A DNA stretch of 64,000 nucleotides from Agriotes lineatus (GCA_940337035.1 CALNHX010001941.1:62001-126000); one strand, 5' to 3'; positions 42,855-55,572 are shown, numbered from the stretch's first letter. Program-made: numbers and translations. Notes: generated by a model not told the origin, from the sequence alone.

Positions 42855-45800
42855 TTATTGCCCTTGATCGCAATGATCGTCTTTGGGTAGGATGTACACT
42901 TTACGCACCGAGCGTTTCAGGAAATTCCAACGATCCCAAAACTGCTGGGACAGCCGCTGGACCAGCCCATAGCGGCTGAGACGATTTTCCGGTATGTCCT
43001 GGAGTTGGGCTTCCGGCAACGAAGTCAGCTTCCGACCGATCAAGAAGTGGGCAGGAGTAAGAACTTCGGGGAATGAGGCGTCGGTAGGGAGAACACAGAG
43101 TGGGCGGGAATTTAGTATCGCCTCCACTTGAGTCAGCATGGTGTAATACTCAACGAAAGTTAACTTTGCATTGCAAGATATTCTCCTTAAATAATATTTC
43201 AATGACTTTACCCCCGCTTCCCAGATGCCGCCAAAGTGCGGAGAGCGTGCCGGAATAAAATTCCACTTAATGCTATGTTTCGACAATTCCTTCCTTATGC
43301 ATTGCTCACTAGAGCCTGACAGGATATTTTTAAATTCCGATAGCTGATTTCTGGCACCGGTGAAACAGGTAGCATTGTCAGAAAATATGTTGGAGGGTAA
43401 ACCGCGTCTGGAGATCTTCTCAACGATGCGATGAAAGCCTCCGTCGTGAGGTCTTCCACGAGTTCAAGATGAATAGCCTTCGTGGCCAAACACACAACTA
43501 GGGCTACGTAAGCCTTTACTTCTTTCGCGCCTCGCCCGGATTTGTTTTTTATAAACACGGGACCCACGTAGTCTATCCCGCAATTTCTGAAAGGAGGAGA
43601 GGGTGTGACACGAGCTTCGGGTAGTGATCCCATCAAGTGTTCATTCATCTTAGGCTTGGCCCGGAAGCATATCACGCAATTGTGTATTACTTTACGTATC
43701 AGGTCTTTGGCTCTCACGATTCAAAACTTATCCCGCAATGAGGCCAGTAACACCGAGTGTCCACAATGCAAGAGCCGCAAATGCTCTTGCTTCACGATTA
43801 GCAACGACAAAGGGTGACTAGCTGGTAACAAAAGGGGATGTTTCTGATCAAAGCTTAGATTGGAATTTTCTAGACGGCCGCCCACGCGCAGTAGGCCCTG
43901 ATCGTCCAGAAATGGGTTTAGAGAAAGCAGCGCACTATTTTTCGGCAATGGCGCTTTCTGAGACAAAACTGCTATTTCTCCGGAAAAGACTTCCGCCTGG
44001 GCAATTTTGATCAGACGGCTAGTCGCGTCCTACAATTCGTCAATGGCTGGAGGTCCTGACCAGCGCGTTTCGGTGTTTATGTTTCTCGCGAGACGCAAGC
44101 AGTACGCGACTACTCGCTGTACTTTGGTGAAACTGGAATAGCGCCTGAAAAGTACAAATTCTGGGACGCGATGGTGAAGAGTGGCCACTACTAGGCGCGA
44201 CTCTTGGGCTGCTAGCTCACCCGAATCAATTTTAACGGGCTGGGGTTTTAAGTCCGCCTGTGACAAAAACTCTGGCCCGTGCCACCACAAGCGTGAGTTG
44301 AGTAACTCCTGGGGTGACATTCCCCTGCTAATTATATCGGACGGGTTGCAATTTGTACGCACGTGAAACCATTCTTCCCTATTGCTTAGTTCGTGAATCT
44401 CGGACACCCGGTTCGAGACGAACGTCTTCCAATTACTCGCATCCTTATTTATCCAGTGCAGAGTTATGGTGGAGTCCGACCAATAGTACACGCGGTCAAA
44501 TTTAAATGCGGAGGAATCGAGTATAGTTTTAATCAAACGAGCCAACAGTAAGGCTGCGCAAAGCTCCAGACGAGGCAAGGATATTGTTTTTAATGGAGCC
44601 ACCCTTGATTTAGCACAAAGCAAATTGGTGTTGACATTACCGCGCGCGTCAACGCAACGTATATACACGGCGCACCCATAGGCTACAGAACTCGCGTCAG
44701 CAAATCCGTGGAGATCTATCGAATTTAAGTCATCGCAAATTACCCGTCTCGGAATTGCCAATGAGCCCAAAGCGTGTAATGAAGAATGGAGTTCGTCGTA
44801 TCTGGAGCGCATCTCCATGGGCACCGTTTCGTCCCATGACAACTTCAACCGCCAAAGCCGTTGCACGAGAAGTTTCAAAGTTAGAACGCTTGGACCAAGT
44901 AGTCCCGAGGGATCGAATACTTGAGCCATACTAGAGAGTATAGCCCGCTTGGTAACTGATTTGCAACAGCTAGGGCTCACTCTGTAACTTAGCACGTCCC
45001 GCCGAGTATCCCAAAAAATGCCGAGAGTTTTCTCCGTGGCGTCTTCCGTCAAAGAAAGCTATAACGCTGCCGCGATCCACACCAATGGCGCTAGCTACTT
45101 CACTGTCGTTGGATGCCCACTTTCGCAATTCAAACCCGTACCCCGACAAAGCGCTACTAATTTCGAATTGCGTTTTTATGGCTTCCGCCCTATTTTCAAA
45201 ACCAGTCAGTAGGTCATCTACATAAAAATCCCGGCTAATTCTTAATGAGGCCTCTGGAAGCGATGCTTCGATTTCCTGGGCGATTTGTATCAAGCACCTA
45301 GTTGCTAGGTACGAGGCTGATTTAGTACCGTAGGTGACCGTTAATAATTTGAAGCATTTTACCGCTGAGGTTTTGTCGTCACGCCATAAAATTAATTGGT
45401 ATTGCGTCTGCGAGGGGTCCACGAGGATTTGCCTATACATTTTGGCGCAATCTGCTTTCAGCACGTACTTGAATTGCCTAAAGCGACAAAGAATTGCAAA
45501 CAACGACTGCTGGACCACTGGGCCCTTATGTTGAAGGTCGTTAAGCGATACTCCGGAGGAGGACGCACAACTGCCGTCAAAAACAACGCGATGTTTGGTC
45601 GTTGAACTGTCCTCCTTTATGACTGGCAAATGTGGCAAATAAAACCGAGGATGAGGAAGGCTCGCTTCGTCGTCCACCTTGCTCAAGTGACCAAGCGACT
45701 CGTATTCTTTGAGAAATGCGGAATACGCGGTTTTCAACTCGGGATTTTTTGACAATTTGTTTTCTAATGAATAGAAACGCTTTAACGCTATACCGCGAGA

Positions 45801-48188
45801 GTCTCCCAGCGATGGAGCATCTTTCCTGAAAGGTATGCTCACGATGAACCTACGCGGCTCCGACGACGCCCGTAGTCGATTGAAAATGGTCTTCGCAAAA
45901 TTTGTCATCAGCAGAGAGTCGGCCTGATGAACCGTACGCCCCCTCGACTTCCCAAAATCTCTGAATGCTGTGCTCGATGCCGGCTACACTCAAATGAACT
46001 CTATTTGAAAGAATGAGCGCTCGATTTTCGACATTCATGTTTCCGCCTAAAATAAACCAAAAAGAGTTTTTGTTAAGAATGGCTTCTCTGGGCCCAATTT
46101 CACCTGTCCCTGACAGAGCACTTGCCAAAAGACATTCGCGCCTAATAAAAGATCAATCTTTCCCGGTGTATTACAATCTGAGGTAATTTAGTCCCGGCAA
46201 AATTCTAAGTAGGACTTTGACCATATGACCACAGCAGTCGGTGTCTAAGGTACCTGGTACTCTGCATGCCTAGACCTTGTCCATTAACAAACAAACAAAC
46301 AAACAATCTGAATCGGCTAGCACAATGTTTGGTGGGATCTTCAAATCCCTCAACGAGAAAGAAAGGACCGGCAGAGGATCCGTAATTTTGTCTAAAACAA
46401 CACAGCTCAAAATGTCCTCGTATTTCCCGTTGCGGGAGCGGATTCGAACGTTTGCTCTGAATTCAGCGTTCAGAGCCCTGGCACCAACACCCGACAGTGA
46501 GGTGATATTACCTCGTTTCTCAATTTTTAAATTTTGACACAAGTCGGCGCTAACTAAGTTAAGTTGGGATCCGGGGTCCAAAAGAGCTTTTGCCCGGGAA
46601 AATGACCCGGAGGATCCTTCTACGAATACGCTAACCGTGGACAATAAAACTTGCGCTGGCGCCGCGATTGCAGGACGGCTACAGGCTGCTGAAACGGATG
46701 CGACGGTTGCCTCGCTCGGGGCGACGGCCCCGACCTCCCGTGTGTCGCTGCTGGTTTCTGGCGGTCCAGGACGCGGCGACGGAGTATTTTCGTGCGCGTT
46801 GCGCTTTGGACGCAAACACAGTAAAGTATGGTGCTTTTTTCTGCATACGCGGCATCTCGACGATGTGCATTTTACCACGAAATGTCCGGGCTTGAGACAA
46901 TTGTTGCATAATTTCAAACGACGCGCCTCTTCGATACGAGCGTTTACCGACAATTTTGAAAATGATTCGCAAGCGCTAATCGAATGATTACTATTTTTGC
47001 AAAAATTACAAGAGTGATTACCTTGCTCTCTGGCTACATGAGCGCGTGCATGACTTTTTGCTCGGATCCCTGATTTCCCAAACTCGAACCTATTTTCGCA
47101 GCTTCCAGCGAACCTAATAAGTGACTTTTGCTCTCTAAAAACTCTCGCAAAGTAGGAAATTGTCCGGTATGTTTGTATAATTCCCAGTCAGTCTGCATTG
47201 CTGAGCTGAGCTTCGAAATTATGATATGTATTAGTATGGTGTCGACTGTGGGTTCCTTGTACGCCTTTAAAATTTTCAAAATTCTATCTACACTATCGAG
47301 CAGCCTTTGAACAGACGAATGTGAATCCTTTTTTACGCTCTCTAAACTGAATAACGCATTTATGTTTGATTTTACTATCAGTTTCTTATTTTCAAATCGC
47401 TTGACTAGGATGTCCCAAGCAATGGTATAGTTATCGTTGGTAACTTTTAACGACGAGATTGAACTAGCAGCTTCTCCCTTAAGGGAAGAAATCAAATAGT
47501 AAAATTTCTGAACGTTGGTCAAATTAGCGTTGTTATGAATAAGCGACGTAAAGGAGTCATGAAATTGAACCCAATTCTCGAATTTCCCCGAAAAGGAAGG
47601 CAAATCTAAGGGTGGTAATCTTAATCCAGCGAGCTCTCCTGAAGGTCCACTTTGCAAAGAATTTTGACCTAGATTCGGTTTTATACCCGGACTGATCTTA
47701 TTTTTTGATAAGAATTCCTCGACTGTGCTACTAATCTCCCTAAAATGAGTCATAAAAGAGTCGAATTCATTGAAAAGTTCATCAAAGTGTTCAGCGTCGG
47801 CCTCCATTAGGCCCTCCATTGACTTCTTATACTCATCCAACAAATTTTGGAAACAACTAAACTCTTTTGACAAGTTGCCGACCTCGTGAGCCTTCACGGG
47901 GCTGGACGAAGAAGTTCTATGAAATAGAGTTTCGAAACGATCTACTTGGGCTTTTATGAATTTGCAACGAGTTGTTAAAGCGCGAGTTTCCGACATGACC
48001 GCTGATGTCGAACCCGCTGCCGATCGTTGCCGCTTGACGTGGGACCTGGACTCGGTGTAGGCTCTCGATGGTTGAATTTCCTGGTGTTGGCAAAGCTTCT
48101 TGACGCTCTCCGACGAAATGATGTTGGAGCAATTGTATCCACCAGCTACTGGAAACTTGTACACTCGCGTTTTTTTAGCTTCTTCCAC
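42855..48188 (-). pseudogene. BEL/Pao 2 gag-pol, frameshifted
   Basis: Domains appear in the right order on the minus strand but in several frames. Gag with DUF1759 is at 48188-47034 (LPSFSGKFENWVQFHDSF). Knuckles and protease lie at 46953-46270 (LCNNCLKPGHFVVKC; protease reads LLDPGSQLNL, so the catalytic DxG is DPG). Reverse transcriptase is at 45908-44970 with FYVDDLLTG. RNase H and RNase H-like domains span 45052-44030, and the integrase zinc region 43966-43721. The integrase core is at 43717-43286, and the E-containing part plus DUF5641 at 43286-42855. The SINE-like unit interrupts 46182-46302. A stop or shift separates each piece, so no polyprotein can be made. Confidence 0.9.
46182..46302 (+). 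mobile_element. SINE-like element copy B in BEL/Pao 2, with 9-bp duplication
   Basis: acaatctga occurs at 46173-46181 and 46303-46311. The insert ends in repeated AAAC and matches the reverse of 41085-41207. A variable-length target duplication and A-rich tail indicate LINE-mediated retroposition. Confidence 0.75.
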
Positions 48189-48195
48189 ATCCGGC

Positions 48196-48206
48196 TCGAA
48201 GGACCA
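48196..48206 (-). promoter_or_regulatory. putative primer-binding site of BEL/Pao element 2
   Basis: Minus-strand TGGTCCTTCGA, separated by one base from the 5' LTR at 48208. The match continues with GCCGGAT. Confidence 0.65.
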
Positions 48207-48207
48207 A

Positions 48208-49021
48208 TGTTTTTTGTATGATTAACTTGAAAAGAGGCTTCCACGAATGGGGCCCCCAGTTAATCCGTTGCGAATTCCGGTTCAATAGGATTGCCGGGAA
48301 CTGCCACTTAATAACCCTTGACTTGGGTTCAGTTATTTGTTGGAGTGAAACAAGACTTAACAAACACGAGTATATTGAGTAACAACGATTACAAACGTCA
48401 CTGATGGACCGATGGTTTTTTACAATAGCTTCAACTGTTGTGACACGCTTGGATTGGCCACGCGAAAATAGCGAATTGCGCGTAACCGTCACACAAAACA
48501 ACCTGGAAACGTCTTTACCAGGGAGCTAGACCGACCGCAAACCAGCACAAAGCATAGCTGAACTTGCTTACTCGAAATTCTGAATCTAACTGAGGCTGAA
48601 TTGACAATGAGTTGAACTCGCAAATTCAACAAGGAGGGGAAGGCTCAAACACTATTGGCTGAGGCGATCCTATGTAGCCAATCGGAGCGTCGCACGTTGT
48701 TTAGGAATAAATGCTTATTTTAAGAAATCTTAATGCTAAGCTCTCTCAATGAGGCATTGTATTGAACGAAATCCATAAACACATGAGTCCCAAATACGCT
48801 AAGTCGGCTTAAGTCCTATTAGAAAGTGTATCCATCCGCTTAAAAGCCATTAAGGGAAGCTTACAAATTCCTTTCCAATATTAACAGAGGCAAACAAATA
48901 CGGCAAGATGCAAATTTGACTTTACCACGACCTTTGAATGAGATAGAACAGTTATGACTTGAATTACATGAATAATTATAAGCAAAAAGGTTTTGATGCA
49001 CGCATCTGTGTGAATCAAACA
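48208..49021 (-). repeat. BEL/Pao 2 5' LTR (814 bp)
   Basis: Same length as 41816-42629 and nearly identical, consistent with a fairly recent insertion despite the broken ORF. Confidence 0.9.
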
Positions 49022-49026
49022 ATGCG

Positions 49027-49374
49027 TTTGTCAGGAACTTCGAGTAAAGATCGCCCGCAGGAATAGCGGGCAGTTCGAATTCGGCTTGAAGCGCGTAGAG
49101 CTCGCATATAAATGAACCCGTGTGTACATAACTCTGGTGAAATAAATAACAAATAAAAATATAACCATATAAATCATTAATGCTAAGTCGTATATAAATA
49201 AATAGTGTATAGTTGTTAGAAATAGTTTGTTAGTTTAAGTAATTTGTGTTCTACCTTGATAATTTTTGTGTTTGTAAATAATTGTAATTAATCGTTGTAA
49301 ATAAATGTTTAATATAAGAAGCGTCGTATAATTTTTCAATAGCCCAGACCGTAAAAACGTAACAGTGGTGTCAG
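49027..49374 (+). repeat. Gypsy 1 left LTR, second part
   Basis: Collinear with 55704-56080 but lacking some 30-40 nt after gtaaagat. The missing part in the right LTR includes an aatataaata TATA-like phrase. It ends aaaaacgtaaca and is followed one base later by a tgg that may begin the primer-binding site. Confidence 0.85.
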
Positions 49375-49494
49375 GTGTGCGGCGTTGTACCAGGGGCTAT
49401 AAAAGAATTATTGAACAAACATTAAATAAATAGATTGTTTAACAAGTGCCGAAAAAACAAAGGTCGGATAAATCAATTTAAGTGTATAGTGGGG

Positions 49495-50005
49495 ATGCCT
49501 TTGACGAGATCCAAGATGGAAGCCCAATTAAGCCGGCTTTTGCAACTGATACAAGTTAACCGGGACTAGGCAGAGGGGGCAGAAAAAATGATAGAGGATC
49601 TTGAGAAAGAGCTGGAAGCTGGGAGGAAGTACTTAAGGAAGAGCGGAAAGCCGCGCTGGAGGACCTTAAAGATAAGCTTAAGGAACGGCGGAAAGCCGCG
49701 AAAGTACTTAAGGAAGAGCTGAAGGCCGCGCAAGAAAAAGTAGTCCAAAAACTCGAGGAATTGAAAGCCGGCCGAAAGAAGACAGAAGAAGCACAAGAGG
49801 ATCTTAAAGAAGAGCTGAAAGCCACTCAAGTAGACCTTAAGGATGAACTTAAGGAAGAATTGACAGCTGGCCGAAAGAAGACCTTAAAAGGACTAGAGGA
49901 TCTTAAAAATTAGCGTGGGGAACAGCCGAAGGCCGGGCAGAAAGCACAGGAAGAGCTGAAAGCAGCGCAAGAGAAAGTAGTCCAAAAACCTGAAGAAGAG
50001 GATTG
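49495..50005 (+). pseudogene. Gypsy 1 gag remnant with coiled-coil repeats
   Basis: An ATG at 49495 starts MPLTRSKMEAQLSRLLQL, but a TAG follows after 24 codons. Downstream, broken frames read repeated Lys/Glu-rich units (EELKAAQEKV, DLKEELKA) that form an amphipathic coiled coil, with internal repetition of aaggaagagctgaaggc-type phrases. No capsid core or zinc knuckle is seen before the protease at about 50019, so most of gag has been lost. Confidence 0.6.
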
Positions 50006-50167
50006 AAGAGTTGGGTCTCTGCTATTGGATACTGGGGCGACGAAGTCCATCGCCAGGTCAGACGTAGTACGGGACGACGGTCAGCTGCTGCACAACAGGA
50101 CACGCCTTCGCACGGCCACGGGAGGCGCAGTGACCACACATGGGAAAATTTATTTGACATCAAAGAT

Positions 50168-53100
50168 AATAATAATAATAATAATAATGTCTTTATTGTT
50201 ATCACAAAATAAATAATACCAATTCTTTCAATTGAATTCACAATTCAAGATAACAAAAGGCGAAGTTCAGTAATTTTGGTAAAATTACTGCTCTTCCACT
50301 TAACCTAGTTACAATAATTAATATAATAGATAATTACTTATATGCCATCAAGATAATTTAATTTAGTGACTTATATGCCATAGAAATAATTTAGTGTCTT
50401 AGTGACATGACTATCAGTTTACCTGTAGGTTTATAACAAAAACAATTTGTTGAACTGACCACTGGTCTAAGAAGGTATTCAGTTATGTATTTAGAAAATA
50501 CGTGAAGATACTGTTATTAAATTTTGAAGACGATGATTCCTTAAATAAAGATGGTAAGGAGTTGTAGAACTTAACAATATTATATGAAAACGAACGACAA
50601 AACATGCTAGTTGTATGGAGAGGCGGCGTAAGCAGTCCTTTACTCCTTACGTTAATATTATGTATATCACAGCGAAATTTAATCTTTTTAAATAGGTATG
50701 GTGGAGTTTTGAAAATAATGATCTTATGAAATAATGAACACGAATGTACTATTCTTCTTTTTATCATATTGAGCCAATTGAGTTATTTTAACTTATGAGA
50801 AACGTGATCTCTCCTTCTTAAACCAAAAATTAATCTTATACAACTGTTTTGTATTCGTTGTATCCTGGTTACATCAGTACTGTCCAGACAAGGCCCGTAT
50901 ACTGAATCGCAAAAGTTAAAATGAGATAGAACTAAGGATTCTAGCAAAAGTTTTTTTACATTTTTATTAAGTATGTGTCTATTAGAATAAATATTTTTCA
51001 AATTTGCATAAGCTTTTTGAATACTAAGACTAACGTGTTTTTTGAATCTTAGATCAGAATCTATATAAAGTCCAAGATTACGTGCAACGTCGACAACAGG
51101 TAGCTGAGTGTTATTAACCATAATTTTCAATTGGTCAACTTTAGCTTTCCGAGACTTAGGCGCGCCAAATAGGACAACCTGAGATTTAGAGGGATTAATT
51201 ACCAAAGAATGGTTTTCTGCCAATGTAATTAAATTATTTAAATCAGTGTTAATCAAATTGTTTGCTGTAATAATGTCATTGGGATCAAAAGAATGGTAAA
51301 CCTGGGTATCATCGGCATAAAAGTGAACACTGCAAGATTTTATAACTGTATCAAAATTAGAAGTGTAAGTTGCATATAATAATGGACCCAAAATTGAGCC
51401 TTGCGGCACACCATTTTTTATAGAGCGAATCTCAGATTTCTGGTTTGTTAATTTGACAAGCTGCGATCTATCGGAAAGGTAATTCTTAAATAAAAGAATT
51501 GCATTATTACTGAGTCCAACATAATGTAAAATAGCCAATAACATACTGTGATCTAATGTGTCAAAAGATTTTGTAAAATCTAGTAAAACAAGACTAGTTA
51601 ATTGACTATTATCAGTGGCGACCAATATATCATCAACTATTTTCAACAGTGCAGTTGTACAACTAAAGCCTTTTCTAAATCCAGATTGAGTAGCAGGGAG
51701 TAATGCATGTTCATTTAGAAATTTTCTCAACTGTGTGTCCATTATTCTTTCTAAAATCTTAGAAAGTGTAGGTAAAATACTAATCGGCCTAAGATCACTG
51801 AAACTACTTGGGTTATTCACTTTAGGAAGTGGTATAACACAGGCAGTTTTCCAACATTTTGGAAATACACTGTATTTCAGGCAATAGTTAACAATATGCG
51901 TTATATGTGACAATAGGTAAGGACAACAAAGTTGAATTAATTGTATTCCGATATCATCAGTGCCAGTCGATTTCGTTGTAATAGTTTCAATGATCCTAGA
52001 TACGTCATTTTCGGACACCAAGCTAAAGGAAAATTTCATACTAACATCAACTTTGCAATTACTTTTATAAAATTGTATCAAATTTTGATCAGGTGTTTTC
52101 GCAATACGTTGCACCGAATCAATAAAATAGTCGTTAATCCTATCTGCAACTTGTAAATTTAGGGGCCGGTTTGATTTTTGAGTTTTGTTATGAACATTTA
52201 AATTTTTTTAAAGTTTTCCAAAGCTTGTTCTTATCACTTACTCGAATCTGATATTCCAAGTATGCCTTTTTTTCCCTCCTTATAGCAGAGGAGGTAAGAT
52301 TTCGTAGGGACTTATAATAATCCCAATGTTGTACAGATTTGGTACGCTTAAATCTCGATAGAGCGCTGTCACGTAATTTCTGCATGATTTGAATTGTTTG
52401 TGTTAGCCAAGGGGAAGGAGGTTTAGAAAATTCTGCTATTTTAATTGGGGCATGGACGTTAAGTAATGTTTGCAAGTTATGATTTAGAAATTGCAATTTA
52501 TCATTAATATTATTAAAACAATAAATAAGATTCCATGGTATAGATTCCAACTGATAATTAAAATCAGCGATATCAAAATGCTTAAAATCTCTATACGTTC
52601 GAATAGAGACCGGAGGTGACTCGGATTCAACTAATATTTTGCAGAAGGTAAGTGAATGATCTGCTAGATCCTGAACTTCTTTTACACCTGACTCAATGAC
52701 AAAATTTTTATTAGAGACAATTATTATATCTAACAATGTCTGTGATGTTGATGTAATACATGTAGGTTCTGTAATGATTTGGCTAAGATTAAACGTATTG
52801 ATAAAATTCAAGAAGTATTTTGATTTAGACGTATCATGATGAAGTAAATTAATATTAAAATCAACAGTGCAAATTATTTCATCGGAGTAAGGTATAATTT
52901 CTGAATAGGATTTTTCAATTACGTCAAAAAAATCGTTAATTTTAACCCATTCAGGACGATAAGCCACTCCGATTGCTATATTTTTCTTGTTTAAATTGAT
53001 TTGTATCCAAAGCTGCTCACATAGATCACGTGTAATATTAACAGTTTTATAAATCAGTGTATTACTTACATAAAGAGCTACTCCGCCACCTCTTTTGCCT

Positions 53101-53229
53101 GTTCTGTCTTTTCGAATCAAGGAATAACCATCAATTAAAATAGTCTCGTCCCCAAAATCCGCTGATAGCCACGTCTCCGTCACCGTGATAATACTGTAGT
53201 TGTTACTTGCAATGTAATCTCGAGCAGGT
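50168..53229 (-). mobile_element. LINE of the jockey superfamily, 5' truncated
   Basis: AAAGAT flanks both ends (50162-50167 and 53230-53235). The plus-strand left end has (AAT)n, which is the (ATT)n-type 3' tail. Coding runs on the minus strand. The 5' end is cut inside the endonuclease domain. It interrupts the Gypsy protease gene. Confidence 0.9.
50783..53183 (-). pseudogene. LINE endonuclease/reverse transcriptase
   Basis: The first part (53183-52188) is an APE-type endonuclease starting at TETWLSADF, with AYRPEW; the usual GDFN reads VDFN and the usual SDH reads ADH. The second part (52114-50783) is reverse transcriptase with RPISILPTLSKILERI, SGFRKGFSC, LLDFTKSFDTLDH, GVPQGSILGPLLY and FYADDTQVY. 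The two parts would join through VADRINDYFIDSVQRI after a single shift at an A-run near 52203. The style fits the CR1/L2-related clades more than R1 or RTE. Further 5' endonuclease sequence is missing, so the copy is dead on arrival. Confidence 0.88.
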
Positions 53230-53304
53230 AAAGATCTAACATCCCTGATTGGGAATCAAACCCTCAAGCATCAGGTCCTGAGTGCTGACATTAAGGACGA
53301 GATC

Positions 53305-54022
53305 ATCCTGGGAATGGATGTTATGAATAAGAATGGGTTCACTGTAGACCTGGGACGCGGCGTGTTGCACGTGGGTGGGGAGGAGCTTTTCCTACACCCA
53401 AGAGAAGAGATCGCAGAACGAGTGGTATTGGCGGAAGATGTTACTCTGCTGGGACGAACCGAGACGATCGTGGATGCATACCTGGATGACGATCTCCGGG
53501 GCAACGTGGTGCGCGTGGTTGAACCCGATTATGCTGACATTGCGGACGAGTGCATCCTGGGAATTGATGTTATGGATAAGTGTGAGTGCGCTTTGGACCT
53601 GGGACGCGGCGAGATGCACGTGGGTGGGGAGGAGCTTTCCCGACACCCAAGAGGAGAGATCGCGGTGCAAGTGGTATGGGCGAAAGATGTTACTCTGCAG
53701 GGACGAACCGAGAGAGTCGTGGGTGCATACCTGGATGGCGATCTCCGGGGCAACGTGGTGCGCGTGGTTGAGCCCGATTATGCTGACAATTCGAACGAAT
53801 GGATCCTGGGAATGGTTGTTATGGATAAGTGTGAGTGCGCTTTGGACCTGGGACGCGGCGAGTTGCACGTGGGTGGGGAGGAGCTTTCTCGACACCCAAG
53901 AGGAGAGATCGCGGTACAAGTTGTGTGGGCGGAAGATGTTACTCTGCAGGGACGAACCGGGAGAGTCGTGGGTGCATACCTGGATGGCGATCTCCGGGGC
54001 AACGTGGTGCGCGTGGTCGAGC
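53305..54022 (+). repeat. three 249-bp tandem units in the Gypsy protease gene
   Basis: atcctggga starts units at 53305, 53554 and 53803, exactly 249 bp (83 codons) apart. Each encodes DLGRG ... HVGGEEL, RTE/RTG, DLRGNVVRVVEPD. Being a multiple of three, the units stay in frame. They diverge slightly from one another. Minus-strand frames across it (53392-54267) are by-products. Confidence 0.93.
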
Positions 54023-55572
54023 CCGATGGTGGCAAGGAGCTCACTCATGGTATCCTGGTTGGAAAGACGTTGGTAAAGACTGGGCTTGCGGTCCCAGTAA
54101 GGATGATGAACGTCAGCAGGGAACTGGCAACCGTCAGGAGGAACACAACCCTGGGAAGGGGCATGAGCCAACAAGAACGGAAGAAAATCGAAGATCTGGT
54201 GGCCCGGTACCAAGATATATTCGAGTGCGGAGATCATCACAGCGGCCGTACTGACGTAGTAAAACATAAATCATTCGAGTTTGGCAGAAGAGCCTGGTTG
54301 AGAACCGACCATGCTGCTCTAAGATGGCTACTGCAGTTGAAGAACCCTGAAGGACAAGTGGCTAGGTGGATCGAGCGCCTACAAGAGTACGATTTTGAAA
54401 TAAATCATCGGCCTGGCGCAGCCCACCGCAACGCCGATGCGTTATCCAGGAGGCCCTGCCCTGGGGACTGCGGCCACTGTTCGAAACTGGAGAGTCGTGC
54501 GGTACCCATTGATCGTACCACTGTAGTCGACGACCCGTGGAAGCCATACGAGTTGCAGAGCAGCCAGGAGAACGACTCCGACTTAGGCGCGGTTATAGCC
54601 TGGAAGCAAGATGGCCGTCGACCTATCTGGCACTAGGTCTCCGCCGCGAACCCAACGACGAAGACTTATTGGGCGCAATGGGACTCCTTGCAGCTGGACA
54701 ACAACGTCCTGACCAGAATCTTGGAAGATGAGGACGGTAGGGCAACGAGATCACAACCGATGGTTCCAAGGAGTAGAGTGGCCGAAGTTCTGCGCCACCT
54801 GCATGATGGCTCCTCTGGGGGACAGTTTGGATTGAAGAAGACGTTGCAGAAGGTTCAAGAAAGGTTCTACGGGGCGAGCTGCAAAGATGACTTCCGAAAG
54901 TGGTGCCGGAGGTGCGAAGCCTGCGCTACAGGAAACGGACCGGTTGCTAGACGTAGAGCTCCGATGTGGCAGTACAACGTCAGTGGTCCGTTCGAGGGGA
55001 TAGCCATTGACATCGCCGGACCATGCCCCAAAACCCAAGCGGGAAATAAATACATCCTGGTGTGCATGGGCTACTTCGCCGGTGCTGTCGCTGATGTTCT
55101 GGTGAAGGAGTGCTTTAGCCGTTTTGGAGTCCCCCTGGAGTTACCTTCCGACCAGGGCCTCAATTTCGAGTCTGGACTGATCCAGAACTTCTGCAAGCTA
55201 CTGGGGATACGCAAGACGCGGACCACTGCCCTCCATCCTCAATCGGACGGCATGGTGGAAAGGATGAACCAAACCATGGAGAAGCATCTGTCCCAGGTGG
55301 TTTCCGAGCATCAGCGCGACAGGGACCAGTGCATTCACCTGTTCCCGACGGCCTACCGATCGGCAGTACAAGAAACAACCGGCGTCCAGATCGAGGTCTG
55401 CTGTTACAGGCGTTGCGAAGCATTGAGCCCACGGTGGACTGCTGCTTCTTCAGCCAGTCCATGTGCAAGAAGGGCATCGCCTGTAAATACTGCCATCGAA
55501 TTCCCACAAGATTGAGAAGACAGGCACCTGACGCAACTCGTTCTGGGACAAAACGACCTAAGGTGGGGGCAG

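Larger units (their letters stand above)
41816..49021 (-). mobile_element. BEL/Pao retrotransposon 2, broken coding region
   Basis: 814-bp LTRs at both ends, ATGCG duplicated at 41811-41815 and 49022-49026. It is oriented on the minus strand. A primer-binding-like TGGTCCTTCGA lies 1 nt from the 5' LTR, and a G-rich gggggcggca precedes the 3' LTR. Coding is broken into at least six pieces, and a SINE-like unit is inserted between protease and reverse transcriptase. Confidence 0.93.
50006..55515 (+). pseudogene. Gypsy 1 pol remnant (protease, RNase H end, integrase; no RT)
   Basis: The protease begins LLLDTGATKSIARSDVV at about 50019, is split by the LINE (50168-53229), and resumes at 53236 (LIGNQTLKHQVL ... 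ILGMDVM). The protease C-terminal part occurs three times. The frame then jumps from RTDVVKHK, the usual start of reverse transcriptase, to LRTDHAALRWLLQLKNPEG, the end of RNase H, so the YxDD region is absent. A TAG at 54634-54636 precedes an in-frame integrase (54688-55515) with CRRCEAC, IAIDIAGP, SDQGLNFES and MVERMNQT. The integrase core has lost residues after YILVCMGYF. It cannot reverse transcribe by itself. Confidence 0.85.

Noticed and set aside
53392..54267. 291-codon minus-strand frame with three repeats
   Set aside because: Antisense to the triplicated Gypsy protease segment; the plus strand has the recognisable domain.
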